Origin: Symbiodinium microadriaticum
Lineage: Eukaryota; Sar; Dinophyceae; Suessiales; Symbiodiniaceae
Assembly (NCBI GenBank): GCA_001939145.1
Contig: LSRX01000368.1
Location: forward strand, 444,387 to 508,386
Direction: 5' to 3'
Length of the DNA: 64,000 nucleotides
Positions 21,632-33,476 of the stretch are shown here, in pieces. The notes under the pieces are model-generated. The model made no database searches and had not been told where the DNA came from. It saw only the letters and a list, made by a program, of their open reading frames with translations. The translations under genes were made by a program, and so were the position numbers. How positions within the stretch are numbered: the stretch's first letter is position 1; each line of letters begins with the position of its first letter.

Positions 21632-22297
21632 CTCTAAACCCAGACCGACCATGGCTCAAGGCGGTGCCAGCGAAAGACAAAATGCTGACTCCCAGCCCAA
21701 CAGACCTGCCGGAATCCAGAAGCTTCAACTTCCAACAGACACTCCGCCCCTGTCATATGGCCTTCGTTATGTATGTGATTTATAAGGTTCCTGTAAGGTT
21801 CTATGCCGCTTTAGGCCTAAGGTAGTAGGTCCTCCATGGATGTGAGACTGCGGGTGGTGAGGGCCTGCGCCGCATGGATGGCAGAAGTCATGTCTGACCT
21901 CTGGCGTGGGACAAGCGGTACCAACTGGTAACAGGAACTACGGTTGATGATATGAGTCCTGCATTGCCCATAAGGCATATGCCATAACTCCCTTAGTTTA
22001 GGGTCCTTAAGGTAATGCAGGATTAATATCATCAACAGCAGTAGGTCGGTGAAAGTTGAAACTGAAAGTTGAAACAATCGCGTGACCATCACATACCCAA
22101 AGGTAGAAAAGTAGGACCCCCCCCCAAAAAAATAAAAAATAAAGTATATCTTGGGAGAAGTCCATCTGGCCCTGTTTCCCACAATTGGTTACTACGGTTC
22201 TATCGACCCTGTACGGTAGGTACAGTACTTGGGTTGAGGATAAGTAATACCGTAAGTTAGTACAACGTGTTTACACGTTTACACCAGTATATTCCCC

Positions 22298-22400
22298 TGA
22301 GGGTCCATGTACCCAAATAGTATATACTTTGGCCTTAAAGAAGTCCCTATAGAGGTACTTGGGGCCAAAGTATATTCTATTTGGGTACATGGACCCTTAG
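22298..22400. mobile_element. Foldback element, family A, copy 2
   Basis: Arms of 34 bp at 22301-22334 and 22363-22396 are inverted copies with one or two mismatches and match the 10.3-kb copy almost base for base. Confidence 0.88.
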
Positions 22401-22536
22401 GGTTCAGTATATCATGAATAGAATGGGTTACAAAGCTGCTCGAAGCTCACTTACAATGACTTTTTTGCCACCATGCGGGGTGTGGGCACCGAGCTACGAG
22501 ACAAGGACAGTAGCCCCTCCAAGCTAAACCGTAAAC

Positions 22537-22577
22537 CCGAAAACCCTAAACCCTAAACCCCTAAACCCTAAACCTAA
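22537..22577. repeat. Interstitial telomere-like tract, CCCTAAA strand
   Basis: Five CCCTAAA units. A single N lies nearby at 22621. Confidence 0.85.
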
Positions 22578-23093
22578 TATGTGTGAACACCTGCAGTCGC
22601 ATGCTCGAAACCAAAGTCGGNGGATACTTGGGGTTAAGGTCGTGCGTAGGGTTTGTGTGGTTGCGGCCCGGCCCTGAAGTCAGGCTCCGATCTGAGAGCG
22701 ATGTGGGAGTTTCCGAAAATAAGGGGTACCGTATTTTGGGGTCCTTATAATCAGGATCCCACTATTTAGGGTACTATGTTAGGGTTCAGGATTTTCGGAA
22801 ACCCCCATGTGCCAAGAGAACTGCTTCAAAATTTGAGCCCAAAAACTCGAAGCTTAAGGGTTTTGGGGCTTCGGGGTTTCAGCCTCCAGCTTCAAGCCCG
22901 GAAGCTCGTGACTCAAACGCTAGGGGGCCTGAAGTACGCCTCCGAGCAGATATTCTTATGGAATTCGCCAGCTTTCACGTGGATTCCACGCTCGGTTGGT
23001 TCAATGTTGGCTGCCGATCTTTCCAACTTACCGGTTTGGACGGTCTGGCTCGTGGAAGGGCTGTTGACTGTTGAATCATTAACCGGTTTGGGG

Positions 23094-23190
23094 TGTACCT
23101 TGACCCCAAAGAACCTACCTTTTTAAGGACTTATATAAAGAAACTATACTAAGGAACCCTAAAAAGGTAGGTTCTTTAGGGTCCAGGTAG
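23094..23190. mobile_element. Foldback element, family E, copy 2
   Basis: AAAGAACCTACCTTTTTAAG pairs with AAAAAGGTAGGTTCTTT. The terminal CCAGGTAGGG resembles the ends of the other E copies. Confidence 0.8.
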
Positions 23191-23272
23191 GGTTTGTTGC
23201 GATTTCGATAAGCAGTGACTTGAGTTTGGGTGACTTGGGTCTGACCTCGGTATCTTTCTCGACTTCTCGACA

Positions 23273-23367
23273 TACCCATAGGCTCCTTAGTAGCTCCTTT
23301 TGGGGATTGCCTTATAGGATTCTAAATATGAGCCATAAACAGGAACTACTTAGGAGCCTATGGGTAC
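23273..23367. mobile_element. Foldback element, family B, copy 2
   Basis: ACCCATAGGCTCCTTAGTAG is inverted at the other end as CTACTTAGGAGCCTATGGGT. The core TTATAGGATTCTAAATATG is shared with copies 4, 5 and 7. Confidence 0.85.
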
Positions 23368-23620
23368 ACCTGAAACTCTGCGATATGGGCACTTGGACCC
23401 TGAGCCTACGGGAGGTATCGGGTATTGGGATTTGTGCAGGCGCTAGGGGTCCATGCAGCGTCCAGTGCTATCTATATACCCGAACGCCAAACCCCCAACC
23501 GTAAACGTCCCAAAAGCAGCACACCCTTCCAGAACCTAAAAGAACCCTAAACCCCTAATCCCCTAAACCCTAAACCCTAAACCCTAAAAACCCGAAGCCC
23601 TGAAACCGAAACCGCTCTGC

Positions 23621-23707
23621 CTCCAGCTTGCAGAGGCGTCCCTCAACATTGCCGTCGCTCCTCTGCTCCGGACTTGGCGGCCCCGGCTGAGCAGTCACCT
23701 TCGACAT
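23621..23707 (-). CDS. Candidate first exon with ATG (29 codons)
   Basis: The frame opens ATGTCGAAGGTG with an in-frame TAA nine bases upstream and ends CTGGAG|GCAGAG (GC donor, phase 0). It encodes MSKVTAQPGPPSPEQRSDGN and then VEGRLCKLE. The ending matches the 9.2-kb exon. Another reading uses AAG|GTG as acceptor, which would make it a 78-nt internal exon. Confidence 0.42.
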
Positions 23708-24274
23708 GGTTGGGGTTTAACTCGCTTCGGGTTCCAAGTTTTTCGGCCTTTGGGGCTTAGAGGCTTAGAGGCTTAGAGCACTTCGGGCCGAAAAGGGGCT
23801 CTCATTTGTGAAATCGGGTGCCGGGGTGCGTCCCTATGATATGAGTTGAGGCTTGAAGATCTGGCATAGCCCGTGAAGAGTGCTGAGTGCCCATAGGTGT
23901 CGTGGGAGTCAGTCGGTATGGCGCTTAATTCGAGTACATTACTTCTTGAAGGTATACCCTGCACCAAAAGCGCCAAAGACAGTGCTACAAGAGCATTCTA
24001 AGACTGCAAAGCTCTGAACATGCATGAACTCCCTGCACGGCAATACCGGCAAATATGGTTTCGCAACACCTGCTACGACCAAATTCACGAGGCACTCCAC
24101 TCCTTTTAGAAAGCTTCTGCTTCCAAAACCCTCACAGAGCTTTCAAGGAATAGTTACTCTGTGGAACCTAAAATTAGAAACACCATTGAACCCTCATGAA
24201 ATCCTCAACAGTCATCGACATCAATTCAAAAACCATGTTCAATCCTTTCCAACGCTCTTGAAACGCAATTCTAA

Positions 24275-24990
24275 ACCCACAACCCAAAACCCTAAGCCCA
24301 AACCCCATAGATAAACAACCTACACCTAAAACAAGAAAAACCTAGGCCTGTACCTGCACCCTAAGCCCAAACCCCAAAACCTAAAAAACCCAAACCTAGA
24401 ACCCTAATCAAACCCTAAATCCTAAATCCTAAACCCTAAAATCCCAAACCTTAAACCTTAAGTACTAAACCCTAAAGCCTAAATTCTAAACCCTAAACCC
24501 TAAGAACCCTGAATCCTATAGACCCTAAGGCCTGAATCCTAAACCCTAAGAGCCCTAAATTCGGCTAAACCGTAAACCCTGAATCCTATAGACCCTAAAC
24601 CGTAAATCCTATAGACCCTAAACCCTTTATCCTATAAACCCTAAATCCTAAATCCTAAGAACCCTAAATCCTAAATCCTAAGAGCCCTCAATCCTAAATC
24701 CTATAAACCCTAAATCCTAAACCCTATAGACCCTACACCCTAAATCCTATAGACCCTAAACCCTTTATCCTATAGACCCTAAACCCTTTATCCTATAAAC
24801 CCCAAATCCCAAATCCTAAGAACCCTAAATCCTAAACCCTCTAGAGCCTAAGCCCTAAATCCTATAGACCCTGAACCCCAAACCCTATAGACCCTAAACC
24901 CTAAATCCTATAGACCCTAAACCCTAAATCCTATAGACCCTAAGCCCTAAATCCTATAGACCCTAAACCCTAAACCCTAAATCCTAAGAA
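24275..24990. repeat. Long degenerate CCCTAAA array with CCTATAGACCCTAAA higher-order unit
   Basis: About 700 bp of CCCTAAA/CCTAAAT units. From 24560 on, many are spaced by TCCTATAGA or CCTAAGA, giving a composite unit of about 14-20 bp repeated more than ten times. Confidence 0.92.
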
Positions 24991-25000
24991 GCCTCAATCT

Positions 25001-25089
25001 GCCTCGCAGGTCCTGGAAGGCGAAGCCCTCCTCGGCGAACTCTGGAGGCTGCCAGCTCGGCTGAGGGGCCAGGGCTGCTTCGCGTGGAC
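25001..25089 (-). CDS. Candidate exon island, frame uncertain
   Basis: This GC-rich island lies between the long CCCTAAA array and TTTAGGG. One frame runs AAAGAG|GTC to TGCGAG|GCAGAT in phase 0, giving a Ser/Arg/Pro-rich peptide. Another gives QPPEFAEEGFAFQ before a GA donor. The choice cannot be made from sequence alone. Confidence 0.3.
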
Positions 25090-25105
25090 CTCTTTAAAAG
25101 GGAGG

Positions 25106-25225
25106 GGTTTTGGGTTTGGGTTTAGGGTTTAGGGTTTAGGGTTTAGGGTTTTTAGGGTTTAGGGTTTTTAGGGCTTCTAGGGTTTAGGGTTTAGGGTTTA
25201 TAGGGCTTCTAGGGTTTATACGGTT
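25106..25225. repeat. Interstitial telomere-like array, TTTAGGG strand
   Basis: TTTAGGG units with some TTTTTAGGG, facing the CCCTAAA array across the 25-kb island. Confidence 0.92.
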
Positions 25226-26389
25226 TAGGAACTTTACAAGAGTCTGATGCGTTTCGCTCGCGCTTGATTGTCATGGGGCTCGATAAATGCTTTGAGCAGT
25301 GCGGGCTTGCGCAAGAGAATCGTTGGATAGGGTATAAGGGTTCAGGACTGGGCCTTAGCAGTTGCGGTAGGGATTTTTTAGGGTTTATAGGGCTTAGGGT
25401 TTAGGGTAACATTGTATCATCATGTAAGGACTGTGCAAACCGCATGTTGTCCCCGTATTGGTTACGTGGACCCGAGCTTGCCTGCCTTTTCAGAGCCTCC
25501 GGCTTTTAGAGCTCATCTACCAAACAACAAGAGTCTTCCCAGGTGCGGCTGCAAAGCAAAATATCCGCCAAAGCAGCATGTGCAATAGAATCTGCAGGTG
25601 GATGGATTTTTTCGAGTACTACTGCACAGAAGTTTTGCGCTTAAATGGGGACTAAACTAAACCCTAAACCCCTATTCCCTAAAGCCTGATGAAAACCCCA
25701 TACCCTAAAGCCCTGAAAATTAGTTGGACGGCACTTTTCCGTGATTGAGAAGAGACGAGGATACATCACTTCAGACCAAGGCTGCACCAGTCCGACCGTG
25801 TGGGGCAAAGTATGAAAGGTGAAACCTGTCACATAGGAATGTTGTTTTGTTGTTATTGTTATAGTATTATCTTACATCCGACGTGCAAGTGACTCAAACC
25901 CCACATACACACAAGCATGCATGCATGAGCTCTTTTCTTGTTTCTGCCGGGTACGATGAGCCAGCCGCAAAACACGCAAACTGTGGACATTCACGGAGGC
26001 ACTCTGGATCCTAGACCGAGCAAGGAAAAACATGGTTGAGCCGAAGCGCCTGAACTCCAAACCCCAGCGCTTGGGTGAGTGTTCTTCCCCAGGCCTAGGG
26101 ACTGTTCCCCTAACCCCTTCCAGTTAGTCTAGTGCCAGTAGATGATGATGCTAGCGCCAGACTGAATCGCCGCTTTACTAAGTTCAACTTCCCAACCTCA
26201 GCCCTAAACCCTGAAACCGCCAAAAACCTTTCACCTCTAAAGCTCTACCTCATCAGCACCTCAACCCCTAAACAATAGAACCCCTAAGCCTTAGAACCCT
26301 AAAGCTAAACTCTGAAACACTAAGCGACGAAACCAAAAAAACTTCATGCCGTACACCTTCAACATCAATTCAATGCGCACGAGGGCCGC

Positions 26390-26431
26390 CTGGAATCTGG
26401 GCGCTTGAACAAACTCTCTGAGCGCTGCCAC
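26390..26431 (-). CDS. Candidate exon, 14 codons
   Basis: It reads GTGGAG|GTG to TTCCAG|GCGGCC, phase 0 with a GC donor, encoding VAALREFVQAPRFQ. Confidence 0.42.
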
Positions 26432-27415
26432 CTCCACAGACTTCGCACTTCGGATTTCGGGTTGTATAAGTCTCGAGGGTTTGTGGGTGTAGGGTTTAGG
26501 GGTTTACGGTTTAAGGGTTGAGGGCTGGGGCCAGGGTTCGGGGGTTGAAGCGTTTTGGTTTTGAAGGGGTTGAGGGAGGGGTTTAGGGGTTGAGGGCTCC
26601 GGGTTCAGTGTGCGGGCATGTGGTGAATAGGGGTTGAGGGTTTATAGGGGCGCGGGGTCAACGCCGCCTCTCTCCTGTGATTCTCGAGCCCCTTCACGTC
26701 GAATCTTCCGAATCAGGATGTTCGTGTTCGGATACCCGTTTCCGCGCTATCCTTTAGAGGGTATGCCTTGGTTTGCATTTGGATCGGAATATACGGCTTG
26801 TACTCGCTGGTGTTCTTGTGATCTTGTCGATGACAGCTCAAAAAGGCGACATAGAGGGAAAGGTTGGAAGCTGTCGGCCTTGGTTGCATCCCAAGACTAG
26901 ACAACTGACATTTTCCGAGCACCCCTCAACGATGGCACCTCTCATTCCACTCCATGCCCGCGGGGGGAAAAGCAGATAAACTAGACATCCCCCCCAACAA
27001 AAAAAAAAGTTGGGCATAACCGTCAGGGGGCCCGGCAAAGCTAGAAGCGCTGAACTGAGGGGAACAATATGCCAAAAGCCTCCGTAGGAGCATCCTTTCT
27101 GAGTGGAAAAAACGCCAAGCTGGACTCCGAGCCTAAACCCTCAACTCCACACCCGGACAGCTCCAAGAGTCCAAAGTGGCGAGTATCGGGAAAATAGTGG
27201 AGGGTACTTGTGTCCTTAACCCCGAAACCCCTAAACCCCCGTTCCAAAAACCCTGTAAGGCATCGAAAACCCAAATATAGGAGCCTTAAGAATCATACCA
27301 AGGTTTCGAGGTATTATTTCGTTCATATATTATCACTAGAATAGGGAACGCCAAACCCCTAGACCCCAAACCTCTAAACCCTAAAATAAACCCGAGGCCA
27401 AACCCTCCCCGGGGC

Positions 27416-27463
27416 CTCCGTTCGCGCCCGGGTGGCCTCGGACACAGCGTCGGACAAGGACTC
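27416..27463 (-). CDS. Candidate exon, 16 codons
   Basis: It reads TCTGAG|GAG to ACGGAG|GCCCCG, phase 0 with a GC donor, encoding ESLSDAVSEATRARTE. C-rich CCTAAACC-type DNA lies on its left. Confidence 0.42.
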
Positions 27464-27496
27464 CTCAGACCCAGAGACTCCAACGGTTCTTATTTT

Positions 27497-27660
27497 GAGG
27501 TCTCTTTCAGGGCTCCTTAAAAAAGGATCCCAGAAACTTTCAAGGTTCCTTTACGGGGTTCCTGTGATTTGAGGGGTCTCTTTTTGGGCTCCTTTAGATT
27601 CTTAAATGAAAAGGATCCACATACTTTCAGGGTTCCTTTAAGGGGTTCCGGTAATTTACG
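27497..27660. repeat. Tandem duplication of an approximately 80-bp unit
   Basis: GGTCTCTTTCAGGGCTCCTT to CCTGTGATTT is followed directly by a second version, GGTCTCTTTTTGGGCTCCTT to CCGGTAATTT, with about 75-80% identity by eye. Confidence 0.7.
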
Positions 27661-27928
27661 GGTTCCTTTAGACGGTAAGTATGGGGCTTCTTTAAGGCTT
27701 CCTTTAAGGGCCTTGTATAGGGTTTAAGGTTTAGGGCTCAGAGTTTCGGGTTTGTTCAGGGCCTTGGTTGATGGGCTCTCATGGGTTCTGGGATGCGTTG
27801 AAAGCTTATTATTGGGGTTCCGCTTCTTCTAAGGTCACCAGGGCACCTTAAACAGAGACCCTAAACCCTAAACAAGAGACTTCAAGGCGCCCTGTTGAAG
27901 TATTACCTACAAGTTCTGGGCTTAGAGC

Positions 27929-28028
27929 TTACCTGTAACGGAAAAGACCTACCTTTTTAGGGTTCCTTATTATGGTTTCTACATATAGTGCCTAAAAAAG
28001 TAGGTCTTTTCGGTTACAGGTAGGGTTT
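27929..28028. mobile_element. Foldback element, family E, copy 3
   Basis: The left end is ACCTGTAACGGAAAAGACCT and the right end is AGGTCTTTTCGGTTACAGGT, an almost perfect inverted pair. This is the best-preserved member of the family. Confidence 0.88.
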
Positions 28029-28373
28029 AAAGTCAGGTAACCGTTAGTTTAATGCCAGTCCCGGTCTCTGAGGGTACAATGGTCACCAAAAGGTATGATT
28101 ACAATTGTTAGAGGGGGCCTAAATCAAAAACGCCTCTTCCTTCATTAAGGGTTTTTGGAGTTTAGGGCAGAAGGGCTTATGAAGTTTTGAAGTCACTGGA
28201 GAAGCATCGGGGTTTGAGTTCAAATAATAGAGGCCAAAAGAAAGCGCAGAAACATCACTATGCCAACTCGGCGTATGTAAGGCCGCAATAAAGGCCTAAA
28301 CTTGAACCCAAAAAACCCCGAAACCTCCAAGCGCCAACAATGAAGACAACATCCTCGGGTGGTCTCCGCTGTC

Positions 28374-28415
28374 CTCCAAGACGGTGACGCGTGAACGCAG
28401 CGAAGCCATGTCGAC
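28374..28415 (-). CDS. Candidate coiled-coil exon, 14 codons
   Basis: It reads CCGTCAG|GTC to TTGGAG|GACAGC, phase 0 with a GA donor, encoding VDMASLRSRVTVLE. The LE ending is shared with the 9.2, 16.2, 18.9 and 23.6 kb islands. TTTAGGG lies on its right and C-rich repeats on its left. Confidence 0.48.
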
Positions 28416-28663
28416 CTGACGGTTTCGGGCTTAGGGCTTATTTTTTAGGGTTTAGGGTTTAGGGTTTTAGAAACTTCGAAAGGATCGAAGGACTTGAGGC
28501 GCGCAAGGGTTCAGGGCTTTGGGGTCATGGATTTAGGACTTCGGTGTGCTATCGGGCCTGATCAAGCTTTCGATGTACCTGATAAGGCGGGCTTCAGGCT
28601 CGCTCTCTGTCCCTCTCTCAACCGCTCGCGCTGAAGTCCGTAATATACATGTATATAATAAAG

Positions 28664-28740
28664 TGTGTGTATCTATCTATATATATATATGTGTGTATAT
28701 ATATATATATTAATATATATATATATATATGGGTGTGTGT
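28664..28740. repeat. AT/GT microsatellite
   Basis: Runs of TATA and GTGT. Open frames over it are low-complexity Tyr/Ile/His strings and are not genes. Confidence 0.9.
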
Positions 28741-29246
28741 GAGGGTCTGCTGTGAACGCTTATCCCTGCAGTCCAAGTTGCACATCCAACCAATGTATAC
28801 CAACGTATAGCAACCGGCACAAACGTAAACCATAAACTTTATAAGCCGATGAGCAAACCTGCAGACCTGGCTGACAATGTGAAATCCTGCACCTTGACCC
28901 TATATCCGATACCTTTTCATAACCACAGTGTAGGGTTTAGGGTTTGGGGTTTAGGTATCCGATACCTCATATAACCATAGTACAGGAACCGATTGAGTCG
29001 GGAACTGGGCATCCAAGGAGAGCTTGGTGAAGCTGCAGGGGCTATAGGGCATACGGAGGTTTGGATTTTGTAGGGTCTAGGAACCCCTACCTAAACTCCT
29101 CCTCGAAACAGTATAGAGAAAGATGAACCCTTCACCATCAGCAACATCACCGAAACCCTCTACATCGCCAAACCCGAATGCCGAAACGTCATGCAGAAGC
29201 CCCAAAGCTCTTAGAGGAACCCCTTAGAAGAACCCTTCGGCAATGC

Positions 29247-29279
29247 GCGGAGGAGTCGAAGACCTTCCTCAAAAGCGTC
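29247..29279 (-). CDS. Candidate exon, 11 codons
   Basis: It reads CACCAG|GAC to CTCCGC|GCATTG, phase 0 with a GC donor, encoding DAFEEGLRLLR. It is similar in DNA and peptide to the tail of the 14.95-kb exon. Confidence 0.42.
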
Positions 29280-29801
29280 CTGGTGCTTATATTGCTATGT
29301 GTATGCGTAAACCCCAAATCCTGAAGCCCTCACCTCAAGATCGAAATCCGAGAAGCAAAGGAAGCCTTTGCATACTTAAACTCCTTAGATTGTCTAACCA
29401 AAACCTTAAGCAACACTCTCTCTTGAGGCCGAAATCTTTCCGAACTTTCGGTGCGCGTATCAAGACTAAAAGAAGGTCTGAAACCCACCCCCTAGGAGCA
29501 GCTTAACCCTAAACCCTAAACCCAGGTTTGGGGAATAGGCTTTGGGGATGTCGGCATTGTCACGGTCAAGTTTTGTGTTGCTGCATTTGAAGGGCTGCTC
29601 TCCCGCTTTCGGGTTCCTGGGTGCAGGTTTTCAAGCAAGGCTAGAGCTTTTTGAGCTTCGGCTTTCTGACGTTGGGTTTTCGAAACAGGCTTGAGCCTAA
29701 ACCCTAAACCCGAAACCCTAAACCCTAAAGGGCTGTAAGTTAAAGTCAAGCATAGGGCTCAGAGCATCGAGGCTATGAAAGTGGAGTCTGCGTTGTCATG
29801 C

Positions 29802-29851
29802 CTCTGCCAAGCGCAGCTGGCGGTCTACGGCGGTCCTTGCGCGGGGACCAG
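29802..29851 (-). CDS. Candidate coiled-coil exon, about 16 codons
   Basis: It ends TTGGCAGAG|GCATGA with a GC donor and encodes AGPRARTAVDRQLRLAE. The start after TAGCAG is uncertain. CCCTAAA lies on its left. Confidence 0.42.
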
Positions 29852-29929
29852 CTGCTACAGCCATGTAATAATATAATGTAATGACTGCTTGACTGCTTGA
29901 TTGATTGTTGGTTTGTTTGCACGTACGTT

Positions 29930-29990
29930 TGTGTGTGTATGTACGTGTGTATGCACGGATGTACGCGTGTGTGTGTGTGTGTGTGTGGAG
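29930..29990. repeat. (GT)n-rich microsatellite
   Basis: GTGTATGTAC-type repeats ending in about ten GT units. A second GT tract is at 30390-30412. Confidence 0.9.
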
Positions 29991-30270
29991 GCGCTTTTGT
30001 TTGTATGTACACAAACGAACAAAGTCATGCCCAATGAAATTGGAAAAGGCTTGCATAATGAAGCAGAGTGTGCCAATGTTATGTTCTATGATGTAATGTA
30101 GGGGCCTTAATCATTTGAATAGGGTCTTGGGTAGTATACTTTTAATTCATAAGGAGCCCTGAGGAATAACGTGGTCTTACTGTCGGACTTTGGGCTCGAG
30201 CTTCAGGCTTCTCATGGCCTCAGAAGCTCCTTCTACCAGCAGGGTACAAAGCAAGCAATACTTATCCCTA

Positions 30271-30369
30271 ACCCTCCAGGTACCTACTAAACCCTAAACC
30301 CTAAACCCTAAACCCCTAAACCCTAAACCCTAGAGGGTACTAGAGCCCCTAGGGCCTGGAGGGCTAGGG
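30271..30369. mobile_element. Foldback element, family C, copy 1, with telomere-like loop
   Basis: AACCCTCCAGGTACCTACTA on the left and GGGCCTGGAGGGCTAGGG on the right match the ends of the other C copies. About 45 bp of CCCTAAA repeats (30288-30333) fill the loop. Confidence 0.7.
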
Positions 30370-30596
30370 TATCGTATGGGGTTTAGGGTGTGTGTGTGTG
30401 TGTGTGTGTGTGTAGGCCAGCCGCTCAAGGGTCGATCATCTAGATGCCTAAACTCCAAGCCTTGCAAAACTAATCCTAAAACCCCCCCAAACCTTCGGCC
30501 CTGTAAGCCGTATACCTTGAACCCTAAACCCGAAACCCTAAACGCCAAAGCCTAAACCCTAACTAAGCCCCTAAAGCCCAAAAGGCCAAGTGGCGC

Positions 30597-30638
30597 GGAG
30601 CTCTCCACTCGCTGTCCCAGGTCGGCAAGCAGGGCATC
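30597..30638 (-). CDS. Candidate coiled-coil exon, 14 codons
   Basis: It reads CTTGAG|GAT to AGCTCC|GCGCCA, phase 0 with a GC donor, encoding DALLADLGQRVESS. C-rich repeats lie on its left and TTTAGGG on its right. Confidence 0.42.
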
Positions 30639-31671
30639 CTCAAGCATTGAGGAAGCTTAGGTTTAGGGTCTAGGGTTTATTGTTTAGAGTTTTAGGGTGT
30701 AGGGTTTAGGGATGAGGGGTCCTAAACCCTAAAAGACCCTAAACCGCTGTAGGACAGGGCTTTTGGTACAGGATTTCTATGCATGTTTAGCGAGATTCAG
30801 AAAGGTTTTTAGGGTCTAGGTCCAGGCTGTTTGCGTTTAGAGCTTCGGGCTTAAAAGGTTTAGGACTTGGGGCTTGCGGGAATTTGGGGATCCATTTATG
30901 GTTTATAGGGTTTATATAGGGTTTAAACTGAGGTGCGGGGTGATGTATTCTAGGCTCCCCAGTGTCCGCGCAAATGGCCAGGATACCCTTGTTCCGATTG
31001 CACAGCCGTGACAAAGATGTCACCGCTTCAAAGCCAATTTTAGGGTTGGGGTTTATGGCGGCTTAAACCCTTAACCCCTTATGGCATAGACATTGGGGGT
31101 CTAGAGTTCAGGGTTTAAGGTTCGAGCACACGAAACCGGCAGTTAACAGGCTGGGCAGCATGAGTAGACCTCGAAGGAGGGTTTAGGGTTTAGGGTCTAG
31201 GATTCAGGGTTTAGGGTCTTGAGAGATTTGCCTGAACGAGAACCCTTGACTACCTCAGACTCAAGCCACACATCGACAACAGCGGTTGACACAAGATGAG
31301 GAAGTCTGAACCGTAATCGCATACACCTGAAATCAACTTCTGCTCTCATCCTAGCACGCGACCATCACACCTCTATACAAACTTTCTAGAATCCCTTCAT
31401 GCAAATCTTCGAGACCACGAACCCCGAAAGCACCCGAAGTCCGGCAAGTAACTCGCAGAGAAAGCACGTGTCCAAGACTTAAAAAACAACGAAATACCCC
31501 ATTAAAAGCAACAAAACCTAAAGCTCTATAGTCCTACCCTTAACACCCCCGGCAGGTCCTGGCTGCGTGACGATGCCTCAAGACCAAGCGGGGCTTTATG
31601 AGGGTTGTTAGAAGGGATGTGTTGAGTATCGGAGCTTCTTTGTGAGGGTTTCAGTAGGGTTCTCATAACCC

Positions 31672-31776
31672 TGAGGGTCCATGTATACCTTATAATAGTG
31701 CATACATTAGCCTCAAAGTAACTATACGGAGAGTACTTTCAGGCCAAAGCATATACGATTTGGGCACATGGACCCT
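31672..31776. mobile_element. Foldback element, family A, copy 3 (diverged)
   Basis: GAGGGTCCATGTATACC pairs with GGGCACATGGACCCT. Internal AGCCTCAAAGTA and TTTCAGGCCAAAG correspond to the family centre. Confidence 0.7.
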
Positions 31777-31830
31777 GGAGGTGAGGATTCCTCGTAGGGA
31801 TGTTTGGGTCCAAGAAAGCCTTCGCAGGTG

Positions 31831-31938
31831 TATGGGTAGTTCTCTAAGGTAGGGGTCCCTTGTTGGGCCCCCAATATAGTACGGCACCCTTATAAAAAAA
31901 AGGAGTCTAAAGGGGACCCTAATTTAGAGAACTACCCT
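31831..31938. mobile_element. Foldback element, family D, copy 2
   Basis: GGGTAGTTCTCTAAGGTAGG is inverted at the right as TTTAGAGAACTACCC. The centre carries ATATAGTACGGCACCCTTAT, the reverse orientation of copy 1. Confidence 0.85.
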
Positions 31939-32520
31939 TATCATGACGGTAAGGCTCAGCGAAATCATTCAGGACTGCGGACTTCGGGCTTAGAGTTTGG
32001 ATTTGGGCGTCGGTCGTTCTATCAAGGTTTGGGGTTTTTGGGTTCTTAGGGGCTTCTTTCAGGGCTTCGGGGGTTTTGGTTTTAGGCTTAGGGGTTTCTA
32101 TACTATACTGGCTTAGAATTCTCATGGCGTCACGCTTAGGGCTCAGGGGTTTTGATGAAGGCTTCGTGTTTTGGGTTCGGGGTCCATAAAGGATTCCTAC
32201 TATCAGGGTCTAGGGGCTCGCAAGGGGTGAGGCTTTATAGGGGGGGTCGCAGGTTTAGAGGGTTTTAGATTTTAGGTTCAGGGCTTAGCGCTTACAGGTT
32301 TAACTTAGTAGGGAATCGGGTTTAGGCCAGGGAAGTTTTTTGGGCTTCTCGCCCCCAAACCCCAGGCCCCGCGCCCAAACCCTTAAACCGTAACCCCTGC
32401 AGCTAGACCCCACGCCCCCTAAACCCTAAACCCTAAATCCAAAAACCCTAAATCCTAAATCCTACACCCTATACACCCTAAATCCGAAACCCCAAAACCT
32501 AAACCCTGACACCCAGCTGC

Positions 32521-32568
32521 CTGGAGGGAAGTCACCGCCTTGCACAGCTCACCCGGACGCCGAAGCAG
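32521..32568 (-). CDS. Candidate exon, 16 codons
   Basis: It reads TCGGAG|CTG to CTCCAG|GCAGCT, phase 0 with a GC donor, encoding LLRRPGELCKAVTSLQ. CCCTAAA lies on its left and TTTAGGG on its right. Confidence 0.42.
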
Positions 32569-33417
32569 CTCCGAATGTGCCATGGCTCAGGGTTCAGACT
32601 TTGTTTATGGTTTAGGGTTTAAGGGTGTAGGGTTTATAGGATTTAGGGTTTAGGGGTGATCTTTCTATGGGTTACTAACGCATACTAAGTTGCTATGAAG
32701 GGTGCTGTAAGCGTTCCACGATGGCCATAGAAAGGGCTAAGACAGTTCAGCGGTTGGGTTGCGGCTTCTCCGCTTCAGTGTTTGCAGGTTTCAGGGTTTT
32801 GGGGTTCAGTGCCTGAGCGTCTTGCCCTATAAGCCCTAATCCAGGGGCCTTAAGCAATAACATCTCGATTGGGCTCTACATGCCAGGGCTGCTTCGGATC
32901 AGAATTTAGGGCTTCGTGCATACGGTGCTGCGCTTGTTAAAGTCTTGGCAATTAGACTAGGGCCTGGGTTTAAAAGTTACCACCAGAATTCAAGCAAGGA
33001 ATCTTCGGCTTATCTTTGGAACCCTGACAGAAGCCTGAACCAAACCCTGATCTAATGCTCGATACGATAAAGCCTCAGACCTATAATCGCTGGACCCTAG
33101 GCCCTAAACCCTAAACCTAGATTACAGCTTGTCCTGCAGTAGCGATGCTGGATAAGCTTCGTTTCGTTCCTCGCTCTGGTCTACTGATCTACAGTTATTA
33201 TAACGGTTCCTCGTTTGACATAACCGTTACTAGCATCAGGTCACTAGTGTACGGGGTACTAGCATAAGGGCTGCTATAAGAGCTGCTGGTAGGGTTTGTA
33301 TAGCTACACTGTAGAACCCAAAATCCTAAACCCCAAATAAAGCCCTAAACCCAAAACCCCCAAATTAAACCCTGTAAACCCTAAACCCCTGAACTCTAAA
33401 CCCCGAAACCAAACTAC

Positions 33418-33476
33418 AAGCCCCTGGCTGCGGATGATTCGGGCGATTTCCCCTTCTAGGCTTTTGCTCATTGACC
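33418..33476 (-). CDS. Candidate coiled-coil exon, 19 codons
   Basis: It reads ACGGAG|GG to GGGCTT|GTAGTT with a canonical GT donor, encoding SMSKSLEGEIARIIRSQGL. The start phase is 1. It is bracketed by CCCTAAA and TTTAGGG. Confidence 0.42.
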
